Source of the DNA: CAYTTR01 sp964440805
Lineage (GTDB): Bacteria; Acidobacteriota; Aminicenantia; Aminicenantales; Aminicenantaceae
DNA: 9,260 nt
Assembly: GCA_964440805.1 (NCBI GenBank)
Contig: CAYTTR010000054.1
Coordinates: forward strand, 1-9,260
Direction: 5' to 3'
Shown: in pieces, positions 1-5,908 of the stretch
Position numbering within the stretch: position 1 is the first letter of the stretch
Layout of the letters: every line of letters starts with the position of its first letter
Position numbers and translations under genes: made by a program
Notes under the pieces: generated by a model
Seen by the model: only the letters and a program-made list of their open reading frames with translations
What the model was told of the DNA's origin: nothing
Databases searched by the model: none

Positions 1-57
1 TTTCCCTGCACCCAATACCGTCACCTCATTCCCGTCACTTCGGGACAAAGCCAAATT
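1..57 (-). other. Possible 5' end of an unidentified minus-strand gene
   Basis: After a minus-strand stop at 58-60 the frame stays open to the left edge. It ends in residues EVTVLGAGK, which resembles the first beta strand and glycine-rich turn of a Rossmann fold. It follows rrf2 (90-527) in the same direction. Against it, the only early start codons are TTG (54-52 and 48-46) and GTG (24-22), none with a Shine-Dalgarno sequence, and only 19 codons are visible. The same stretch holds a short inverted repeat (TCCCG 30-34, CGGGA 41-45) and a direct repeat CCGTCAC (18-24, 32-38), so it could equally be non-coding or the edge of a repeat. Confidence 0.25.
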
Positions 58-89
58 TTATTTATATGTTTTTTAACAAAAAAGAAGCA

Positions 90-527
90 TTAAGTATTGT
101 CTTTTTTCTTTTTTCTTTCTCTTAACAGAAGATCATGGAGGGTGGTTTTCTGAAAATAGTCTCGAAGAAGAAGACTGGCTTCACGCCAGATTTCCCGGGT
201 GACGCAGTTCCTGGACCGGCTGCAGTCCGGAGGATTTTCCACACAATCAACCAGGTTGACCGGACCTTCCAGAGCTTCCAGGATTTCATAAACTTGGATT
301 TTCTCTGGAGGCCGGGCCAGAAAATACCCTCCTCCTGCTCCCCTGATGCTTTTAACCAGTTTGTTTATTTTCAAGGGAATAATGATTTGTTCCAGATAAC
401 GGATAGGGATTTCTTCTTCTTTAGAAATATTTTTAAGAATAATGGCCTGTTTTGGATATGAGTAAGACCTGGCCAGGCTTAACATTAGACGGGTTCCGTA
501 ACGTCCCTTGGTGGAGATTTTTATCAT
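90..527 (-). CDS. Rrf2 family transcriptional regulator (first paralogue, probable Fe-S sensor)
   Basis: A 145-residue winged-helix regulator of the Rrf2/IscR family, whose members sense Fe-S status, cysteine, NO or redox state. The family N-terminus is clear (STKGRYGTRLML, residues 5-16). The wing motif RGAGGGYFLARPPEKI follows at 62-77. The likely cluster-binding loop carries Cys95, Cys102 and Cys108 (C-x6-C-x5-C). The histidine that serves as fourth ligand in E. coli IscR is Arg here (C-V-T-R-E-I-W), so IscR itself is not a safe name. The ATG start fits the family, but no Shine-Dalgarno sequence precedes it; a strong promoter lies 44-73 bases upstream. It is a paralogue of the gene at 654-1103, with a near-identical DNA-binding region and a divergent C-terminal half. 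Family confidence is high; the signal and targets are unknown. Confidence 0.93.
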   Translation of the reverse strand: MIKISTKGRYGTRLMLSLARSYSYPKQAIILKNISKEEEIPIRYLEQIIIPLKINKLVKSIRGAGGGYFLARPPEKIQVYEILEALEGPVNLVDCVENPPDCSRSRNCVTREIWREASLLLRDYFQKTTLHDLLLRERKKKKDNT

Positions 528-570
528 ATTGTCATGCTAATCAGAGTATTTTGCCCAGACTTTACTACAA

Positions 571-600
571 ATTATATAGGAAAAATAAAATTTATGTCAA
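571..600 (-). promoter_or_regulatory. Sigma70-like promoter of the first rrf2 paralogue
   Basis: On the minus strand a perfect TTGACA (-35, bases 600-595) is followed after 18 bases by a perfect TATAAT (-10, bases 576-571). Transcription would start near 564, leaving a leader of about 37 bases before the ATG at 527. This suggests the gene can be transcribed independently of the upstream paralogue at 654-1103. I found no clear copy of the TGTAAT operator half-site here. Confidence 0.7.
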
Positions 601-653
601 GTCATTTTAATTAGTTGTGGGTATTGAGGACGTTTAGAACAAGTTTCTTATTT

Positions 654-1103
654 TCAGGAAAATGCAGATTTTATCCCTGCTTCTTTTTTTTCTTGAAGAG
701 TAATGAGATCTTGAAGAGTCAAGCTCTCAAAAAAGCTCTTTAGTCTCCGCGATGCTTCAGTCCAGACTTCATAGGCAGCACATTGCCCTATCCGGTCGCA
801 GTAGTCTTCATCCTCTACGCATTCCACTAAGCAGCAGGTTCCTTCAAGAGCCCGCAGAACTTCGCTGAGCTTGATTTTCTCTGGAGGCCGGGCTAAAGTG
901 TAGCCTCCTCCGGCGCCCCTGATGCTTTTAACCAGCTTGTTTATTTTCAAGGGAATAATGATTTGTTCCAGATAGCGGATGGAAACATCCTCTTCCTGGG
1001 AGACATTTTTCAGAATAACAGCTTCGTTTCCATTTTTGTAATGCCGGGCCAGACTCAGCATAAGGCGGGTTCCGTATCTTCCTTTGGTTGAGAGTCTTAT
1101 CAT
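654..1103 (-). CDS. Rrf2 family transcriptional regulator (second paralogue, probable Fe-S sensor)
   Basis: A 149-residue Rrf2 family regulator, colinear with the downstream paralogue without a gap through residue 108. It has the N-terminal STKGRYGTRLML and wing RGAGGGYTLARPPEKI. Cys95, Cys102 and Cys108 sit at identical positions, with an additional Cys90-Cys91 pair that the other copy lacks. The residue at the IscR His-ligand position is Tyr (C-A-A-Y-E-V-W). The ATG start is supported by a Shine-Dalgarno sequence (CAGGAG, plus-strand 1110-1115) six bases upstream. It is divergent from iorA, with a 226-base region between them that carries a promoter for each direction and a nested palindrome over this gene's start region. 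It is probably autoregulated and may also act on the iorA operon or the first paralogue; that is inference. Confidence 0.93.
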   Translation of the reverse strand: MIRLSTKGRYGTRLMLSLARHYKNGNEAVILKNVSQEEDVSIRYLEQIIIPLKINKLVKSIRGAGGGYTLARPPEKIKLSEVLRALEGTCCLVECVEDEDYCDRIGQCAAYEVWTEASRRLKSFFESLTLQDLITLQEKKEAGIKSAFS

Positions 1104-1109
1104 TGATTA

Positions 1110-1115
1110 CTCCTG
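1110..1115 (-). promoter_or_regulatory. Ribosome binding site of the second rrf2 paralogue
   Basis: CAGGAG on the minus strand lies six bases before the ATG at 1103-1101. It supports this start, which also matches the conserved family N-terminus. Confidence 0.7.
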
Positions 1116-1124
1116 ATGAAAACA

Positions 1125-1165
1125 GTGTAATAAGAAATGTAATAAAATTACACCATAATTTACAC
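1125..1165. promoter_or_regulatory. Nested palindromic operator, probably for an Rrf2 regulator
   Basis: Four TGTAAT-type half-sites are arranged symmetrically about base 1145. The inner pair is TGTAAT (1138-1143) and ATTACA (1147-1152), a perfect 15-base palindrome with AAA at its centre. The outer pair is GTGTAAT (1125-1131) and TTTACAC (1159-1165), one mismatch, placed at mirror-image distances with six bases between each outer and inner half. The array covers the predicted -10 box and transcription start of the second rrf2 gene. Autorepression by Rrf2 proteins bound as two dimers is therefore the simplest reading. The sequence symmetry is observed; the protein that binds is inferred. Confidence 0.6.
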
Positions 1166-1185
1166 CTATTTACCCATCATTTCAA
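1157..1185 (-). promoter_or_regulatory. Sigma70-like promoter of the second rrf2 paralogue
   Basis: On the minus strand TTGAAA (-35, bases 1185-1180) is separated by 17 bases from TAAATT (-10, bases 1162-1157). The start of transcription would fall near 1150, inside the nested palindrome. The boxes are only moderately close to consensus, but spacing and location are right. Confidence 0.5.
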
Positions 1186-1250
1186 CATAATTTTATAGAA
1201 ATTATAAGATATCGCCGACCGCCCCGCCAAATTCTTGTTTTTTATCTTTC

Positions 1251-1279
1251 TTGACAGGTTTTATTGGAGATTATATTCT
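1251..1279 (+). promoter_or_regulatory. Sigma70-like promoter of the iorA-iorB-acd operon
   Basis: A perfect TTGACA (1251-1256) is followed after 17 bases by TATTCT (1274-1279), placing the transcript start near 1286 and giving a leader of about 44 bases. The nested palindrome lies about 85 bases upstream of the -35 box, so direct repression from it is not obvious. A GC-rich patch (1213-1228) sits just upstream. Confidence 0.65.
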
Positions 1280-1317
1280 ATCGTTTTCAAGGAATATCCA
1301 AGATTTCATAAGGAAAT

Positions 1318-1322
1318 AGAGG
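1318..1322 (+). promoter_or_regulatory. Ribosome binding site of iorA
   Basis: AGAGG lies seven bases before the ATG at 1330 and fixes the start, which also agrees with the family N-terminus. Confidence 0.7.
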
Positions 1323-1329
1323 AAAAATA

Positions 1330-2940
1330 ATGACCGATAAAAAAGTCTTGCTTGGTGATGAAGCAGTAGCACTGGCAGCCATTAATGCCGGGCTTACCGC
1401 AGGATATTCCTATCCTGGTACCCCAGCCTCTGAGATTATGGAATATTTGATAAGGGAAATGAACTCATCTGACGGGTTCAAGTCTTTCTGGTGTGTTAAT
1501 GAAAAAGTGGCCTTTGAGGAAGCCCTGGGTGTTTCTTTTTCCGGCAAGCGGACTATGGTTTCCATGAAACATGTGGGTCTGAATGTGGCTGCTGATCCTT
1601 TTATGAATGCAGCTCTGACCAAAATAAACGGCGGTCTGGTGGTTGTTGTGGCTGATGACCCGGGAATGCACAGTTCCCAGAATGAGCAGGACAGCCGGTA
1701 TTATGCTCACTTTGCCCGGGTAATTTGTCTTGAACCATCAAGTAGTCAGGAAGCCTATGAGATGACCCGTCAAGCTTTTGACCTTTCTGAAAAATATCAT
1801 ATTCCAGTAATGATAAGAATGGTTACCAGGCTTTCCCACAGCCGGTCTCTGGTGAAACCGGGAGAAAGCCGGCCGGAAAACAAAAAAAGTCAATCCGAAT
1901 GGACCGATTGGACTCTGCTGCCGGCAAATGCCAGGAGACGTTTTGAAGAGCTGCTGAAGATTCAGGGAGATCTTCTGCGGGAATCGGAAAATTCTCTATT
2001 TAACCAGCTTAACCTGAATAAAGAAGACCATTATTTGGGTATTATTGCCTCCGGGATCGGTTATAATTATGTAATGGAAAATATTTCCCAGTTAAAAAAT
2101 ACTCCATCTTTACTCAAAGTTTCCGTCTATCCGCTTCCCTTGTCATTAGTGAAAAAACTGGTTGACCATGTTGAAAATCTGCTTATAGTTGAAGAGGGAT
2201 ATCCTTTTATTGAGACATTCATTACCGGTCTTTACGGGATTCCCGGAAAGAAAATCAGAGGAAAATTAAGTGGAGACCTGCCTCTTACCGGAGAACTTTC
2301 TCCTGACTCCGTCCGTCAGAGCCTCGGTCTTTCTTCATTAGAGAGAATTGAAGTTAAAGATTTGCCGCTGGCTGCTCGTCCCCCTCAGCTTTGTCAGGGA
2401 TGTCCCCATGCTGATACTTTTCTGGCTCTAAACAAAGTTCTGGAAGATTATCCGGAAGCTTCGGTTTTCAGCGATATAGGTTGCTATACCCTGGGAGCTT
2501 TACCTCCTTATAAAGCTATCGATACCTGTGTCTGTATGGGGGCCAGCGTCAGTATGGCCAAGGGAGGGGCTGATGCCGGTGTTTTTCCTTCAGTGGCGGT
2601 TATTGGAGATTCCACTTTTGCTCATTCGGGAATGACTCCGTTGCTTGATGCTGCCTCTTATAATACCAATATGACCGTGATCATCGTGGATAATGCTGCT
2701 GTAGCCATGACCGGCGGCCAACCGACCTTCGCCACAGGCGATATTTTAGTCAGCATAGTCAAGGGTTTGGGAGTAGTGCCCGGCCACATCCGGGTAGTAA
2801 CTCCTCTTCCCAGAAATAGAGATGAAATGATCAATGTTCTCAAGGAAGAAATCGAATTTAAAGGAATCTCTGTCGTTATCGCTTCCCGGGAATGCATTCA
2901 TGAAGCCCGGAAAAAAAAGAAAGGGAAAAGCAGCCGATGA
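1330..2940 (+). CDS. iorA: Indolepyruvate ferredoxin oxidoreductase alpha subunit, lacking the C-terminal ferredoxin domain
   Basis: This is the TPP-binding large subunit of indolepyruvate:ferredoxin oxidoreductase. The enzyme converts aryl pyruvates plus CoA and oxidised ferredoxin to aryl-acetyl-CoA, CO2 and reduced ferredoxin in the cytoplasm. Visible motifs are YPGTPASEI (28-36), NEKVAFEEA (57-65, with Glu58 in the catalytic-Glu position) and KHVGLNVAADP. A cysteine set likely to hold a 4Fe-4S cluster near TPP follows (CQGC 355-358, Cys385, Cys400/402). The TPP/Mg motif runs from Gly426-Asp427-Ser428 to Asp454-Asn455, then AMTGGQ (459-464). The chain stops at 536 after VVIASREC and a Lys-rich tail, exactly where most homologues continue into a two-cluster ferredoxin-like domain of roughly 60-100 residues. 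Its last bases overlap iorB. The substrate could be indole-, phenyl- or hydroxyphenylpyruvate; sequence alone does not decide. Confidence 0.93.
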   Translation: MTDKKVLLGDEAVALAAINAGLTAGYSYPGTPASEIMEYLIREMNSSDGFKSFWCVNEKVAFEEALGVSFSGKRTMVSMKHVGLNVAADPFMNAALTKINGGLVVVVADDPGMHSSQNEQDSRYYAHFARVICLEPSSSQEAYEMTRQAFDLSEKYHIPVMIRMVTRLSHSRSLVKPGESRPENKKSQSEWTDWTLLPANARRRFEELLKIQGDLLRESENSLFNQLNLNKEDHYLGIIASGIGYNYVMENISQLKNTPSLLKVSVYPLPLSLVKKLVDHVENLLIVEEGYPFIETFITGLYGIPGKKIRGKLSGDLPLTGELSPDSVRQSLGLSSLERIEVKDLPLAARPPQLCQGCPHADTFLALNKVLEDYPEASVFSDIGCYTLGALPPYKAIDTCVCMGASVSMAKGGADAGVFPSVAVIGDSTFAHSGMTPLLDAASYNTNMTVIIVDNAAVAMTGGQPTFATGDILVSIVKGLGVVPGHIRVVTPLPRNRDEMINVLKEEIEFKGISVVIASRECIHEARKKKKGKSSR

Positions 2941-3512
2941 AGCAAGATATCATCCTGGCCGGTGTGGGAGGGCAGGGGATTCTTTCCATTGCCTATGTAA
3001 TTGATAAGGCAGCCTTGAAACAAGGCTTCCAATTTAAGCAAGCGGAAGTCCACGGCATGGCCCAACGGGGAGGAGCGGTCCAGTCCCATCTGCGTATTGC
3101 CGATCCTCCTGTCTTCAGTGAGCTTATTCCCAGAGGAGAAGCGGATTTGCTCCTCAGTGTCGAACCCCTTGAAACTCTGCGCTACTTAGAATATCTAAAG
3201 CCAAAGGGAACTGTTCTAAGCAGCATTAATCCTTTTCTTAATATCCCCGATTATCCTCCTTTGGCTGATATTTTAGAAAAGATTCGTAGTTTTCCCCAGG
3301 CTTTTCTGATTGATTCGGAAAAATTATCCCGTAAGGCCGGTTCTCTTAGGTCGCAGAATATGGTTATGTTGGGGGCAGCTTCATGTTTTTTAGCGGTCAA
3401 GGAAGAAATTTTACTAAAGTATATTGAAAAGCTTTTTTCCTCCAAGGGGAAATCAATAGTGGAGATGAATCTAAAAGCTTTTAGACTCGGCCGGGATGCA
3501 GTCAGCGGTTAA
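2937..3512 (+). CDS. iorB: Indolepyruvate ferredoxin oxidoreductase beta subunit
   Basis: This is the small gamma-type subunit of the 2-oxoacid:ferredoxin oxidoreductase, 191 residues, about the usual length for IorB. The Rossmann-like start AGVGGQGIL (8-16) and the signature EVHGMAQRGGAV (37-48) are diagnostic of the family, and NMVMLGA near residue 141 is also typical. It forms a complex with IorA and completes the active enzyme. The start codon lies inside the iorA stop (ATGA, 2937-2940), a sign of coupled translation that keeps the subunits stoichiometric. A purine-rich AAAGGG (2920-2925) upstream may serve as a distant ribosome binding site. The acd gene follows with no gap. It contains no ferredoxin motif, so it does not replace the domain missing from IorA. 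Confidence 0.94.
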   Translation: MKQDIILAGVGGQGILSIAYVIDKAALKQGFQFKQAEVHGMAQRGGAVQSHLRIADPPVFSELIPRGEADLLLSVEPLETLRYLEYLKPKGTVLSSINPFLNIPDYPPLADILEKIRSFPQAFLIDSEKLSRKAGSLRSQNMVMLGAASCFLAVKEEILLKYIEKLFSSKGKSIVEMNLKAFRLGRDAVSG

Positions 3513-5882
3513 ATGACAAATTCATTAAATAAAAATAAAAGCAAGACCGGTGAACAGGGGAAGGTAATGGAAAGTTCTGCCCGGCAGAAAAAAATCGCTG
3601 AAATTTCCAGCCTGTTTGTCCAGGCTGAAAAAGAAGGCAGAAAACGGCTTTTGGAACATGAAATCTATTCTATCCTGAAGAAGCTGGATATTGCTTTACC
3701 GGAGCATCTTTTTTTTGGAACAGGTTCATTTCCCACTGAAGACCAGCTAAAAAACTTTAAAACAGATAAAATTGTTCTGAAGGTGGTCTCTCCTGAAATT
3801 GTTCATAAGTCCGATATCGGAGGAGTCCGCTTTGTCGAAAAAAAGTACTCCCAAGTCATAAATGCTCTTCAGGCCATGGAAAAAGAAGTTCGCCGGAAAA
3901 CTAAGAATAAGAAAGAAATCAGGGGATTCCTGATTTGCGAAGCAATTGCATATGAAGATGTCGGTTTCGGTTCTGAGCTGATATTGGGTCTTCGTTCCTC
4001 TCAGGAATTTGGGCCTGTGGTTTTAGTAGGGCTGGGCGGTCTGGATGCAGAACTGCTTAATTCAAGGTTGAAAGATGGTCAGGGAACTCTTCTAATTTCC
4101 GCCCACCTGGCTGAAAATAAAATAATTCGAAAAAAACTTTCAGACCTGTCTTTTTATCCCAAGCTCTTTCAAGAGTATCGCGGCCGCAAAGCTTTGCTCA
4201 AGCCGCAAGTCTTGATTCAGGCTGCTCTTAGTTTTGCCGGCTTAGGAGCTTCTTTTAGTAACCTGGGCCAGAAAAACGACTTTGTTATAGAGGAAGCTGA
4301 GGTCAATCCATTGGTCATTCAACAGGGCCGGCTGGTTGCATTGGATGGAGTCTGTCGTTTTTCCAGGAATCGGTTTGAAAGTAATCCCAGGCCTTATTAT
4401 AAAATCGGCCGGCTTCTTAAGCCGGAAAGTATAGGCATAATCGGTGTATCGGAGAAAATTAATCTCGGCCGGATTATACTTAGAAACATTTTAAAACAGG
4501 GATTTCCGGAAGAAAAAGTGACCGTGGTTAAGCCCGGGTTAAGCAGTATTGACGGCTGCCGGTGTGTGGGAGAAATAAAAGACCTTCCCGGAACAACGGA
4601 TCTATTTGTAATCACAATTTCAGCTCCGCAAGTACCGCCAGTACTCTTCGAGCTTATTGAAAAAGAGAAAGCCCATTCTGTTATCATTATTTCCGGAGGA
4701 ATGGGGGAAAAAGAAGGTACAGAAGAGATCAAGAACGAGATAAAATTACTTCTTTCCAACGGCAGGCAGTCCGGTAAACAGATTCCCGTTGTCAATGGAG
4801 GTAATTGCCTGGGGATTTATTCAAGACCGGGCAAATATGATACCACTTTTGTCCCTCAATATAAGCTCTACTCAAAGAAAAGGAAAAAAATCCGCCAATC
4901 CAATCTTGTCTATCTCAGTCAGAGCGGCGCTTTTATGATATCCAGAATGAGCAAACTGGCCGGTATTGATCCTTTGTATGCTGTTTCCCTGGGTAATCAG
5001 CTTGACCTGACGGTGGGAGATTATCTGCATTATTTCTTAGATGATGACCAGGTAAAGATTTTGGCTGTTTATGTGGAAGGATTTCAAAAAGGAGACGGGC
5101 TTGCTTTTGCTGAAGCAGCCGAGAGGATGATCCGGGAAAAGGGAAAAACGGTTATTCTTTACAAAGGAGGACGTACTCCTGAAGCTAGAACTGCTATGAC
5201 CAGCCATACTGCCTCTATAGCCGGAGATTACCGGTTAGCCCGGGAAATAATGGAAGATGCCGGAGTAGTAATGGCGGAGAGTCTTTTTGAATTCGAAAAC
5301 TTCATTAAAGGATTTTGCTTTTTTGATGGGAAAAAAATAAAAGGACGGAACGTTGCCTTAATAACCAATGCCGGTTTTGAATGCGTTATTATGTCGGACA
5401 ACCTGAAAAACAATGACTTTCTGAGTCTATCCCGTTTTTCTACCAAAACAGAAGAAAAACTTGTCGAAATCCTTTCGTTCCTTGGCATAGAAAAACTCCA
5501 GGATATTAATAATCCTCTGGACCTTACGCCGGTGGCTGATGACGAGACATTTTGCCGGGCGGCGGAAGTTGTTTTGGAGGATAAAAATGTTGACTGTGCC
5601 GTTGTTTCCCCGGTGCCCATGACTCCGGCTATGAACACCCTTGCTGCCGCATCTCATCATAAGGAGAATATAAAGGCTCCGGGAAGTCTTGCCAGGAGAC
5701 TGATTACTCTTTTCCACAAGAAAGAAAAGCCGTTTGTAGTGAATATTGATTCGGGTAAGATATATCAACCGTTAGTGGATTTTCTGGAAGAGGAAGGGAT
5801 ACCGGTCTTCAGAAGATCAGATGAAGCCATAAAATTTCTCAGGCGTTACATAAATATTTGTCTAAAAAAAGCAAAAACATAA
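3513..5882 (+). CDS. ADP-forming acyl-CoA synthetase, single chain in beta-alpha order
   Basis: A 789-residue nucleoside-diphosphate-forming acyl-CoA synthetase (acyl-CoA + ADP + Pi to acid + CoA + ATP). An N-terminal ATP-grasp (beta) domain spans about residues 35-290, with KVVSPEIVHKSDIGGV at 90-105. A CoA-binding Rossmann domain begins near 295 (GIIGVS around 307). The ligase domain carries LSQSGA (468-473) and the likely phospho-accepting His565 in SHTASIAGD. A second flavodoxin-like ligase domain with NPLDLTP lies near 670. Many fused homologues have the opposite alpha-beta order. In this operon it would harvest ATP from the thioester made by IorAB, as aryl-acid-forming synthetases do in peptide-fermenting archaea. 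The first 18 codons are poorly family-like; the ATG at 3567 has a better Shine-Dalgarno sequence and may be the true start. Substrate specificity is inferred from context. Confidence 0.92.
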   Translation: MTNSLNKNKSKTGEQGKVMESSARQKKIAEISSLFVQAEKEGRKRLLEHEIYSILKKLDIALPEHLFFGTGSFPTEDQLKNFKTDKIVLKVVSPEIVHKSDIGGVRFVEKKYSQVINALQAMEKEVRRKTKNKKEIRGFLICEAIAYEDVGFGSELILGLRSSQEFGPVVLVGLGGLDAELLNSRLKDGQGTLLISAHLAENKIIRKKLSDLSFYPKLFQEYRGRKALLKPQVLIQAALSFAGLGASFSNLGQKNDFVIEEAEVNPLVIQQGRLVALDGVCRFSRNRFESNPRPYYKIGRLLKPESIGIIGVSEKINLGRIILRNILKQGFPEEKVTVVKPGLSSIDGCRCVGEIKDLPGTTDLFVITISAPQVPPVLFELIEKEKAHSVIIISGGMGEKEGTEEIKNEIKLLLSNGRQSGKQIPVVNGGNCLGIYSRPGKYDTTFVPQYKLYSKKRKKIRQSNLVYLSQSGAFMISRMSKLAGIDPLYAVSLGNQLDLTVGDYLHYFLDDDQVKILAVYVEGFQKGDGLAFAEAAERMIREKGKTVILYKGGRTPEARTAMTSHTASIAGDYRLAREIMEDAGVVMAESLFEFENFIKGFCFFDGKKIKGRNVALITNAGFECVIMSDNLKNNDFLSLSRFSTKTEEKLVEILSFLGIEKLQDINNPLDLTPVADDETFCRAAEVVLEDKNVDCAVVSPVPMTPAMNTLAAASHHKENIKAPGSLARRLITLFHKKEKPFVVNIDSGKIYQPLVDFLEEEGIPVFRRSDEAIKFLRRYINICLKKAKT
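3556..3569 (+). promoter_or_regulatory. Internal ribosome binding site and alternative start of the acyl-CoA synthetase
   Basis: AGGGG at 3556-3560 lies six bases before an in-frame ATG at 3567, which would give a 771-residue protein. The first ATG (3513), directly after the iorB stop, has no good ribosome binding site, and the residues it adds are low-complexity and Asn/Lys-rich. Termination-reinitiation could still use the first ATG. Confidence 0.5.
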
Positions 5883-5908
5883 ATTCGCTGAGATTTCAAA
5901 TCCATATT

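Noticed and set aside
135..461. Open frame of 108 codons on the plus strand opposite the first rrf2 gene
   Set aside because: It is the reverse reading of a clear Rrf2 protein, with Phe-rich runs created by Lys/Glu codons on the other strand.
528..653. A second copy of the Rrf2 operator in front of the first rrf2 paralogue
   Set aside because: Only TTTACTACAAA near 561-571 bears a slight likeness; no TGTAAT pair with matching spacing is present.
1193..1207. Palindrome TTATA-GAAAT-TATAA upstream of the second rrf2 promoter
   Set aside because: It is made only of A and T in its arms, does not share the TGTAAT half-site, and such symmetry is expected by chance in this composition.
4397..4795. 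Open frame of 132 codons on the minus strand inside the acyl-CoA synthetase gene
   Set aside because: It is antisense to a strongly conserved coding region, Ser/Pro-rich without recognisable motifs, and has no promoter or ribosome binding site. The same applies to 5228-5638 and 5427-5768.
5883..5908. Possible bidirectional terminator between the convergent acyl-CoA synthetase and ABC ATPase genes
   Set aside because: The only inverted repeat (GATTT-C-AAATC, just inside the gap) has a one-base loop and no GC-rich stem or clean T tract, so I cannot support a terminator.
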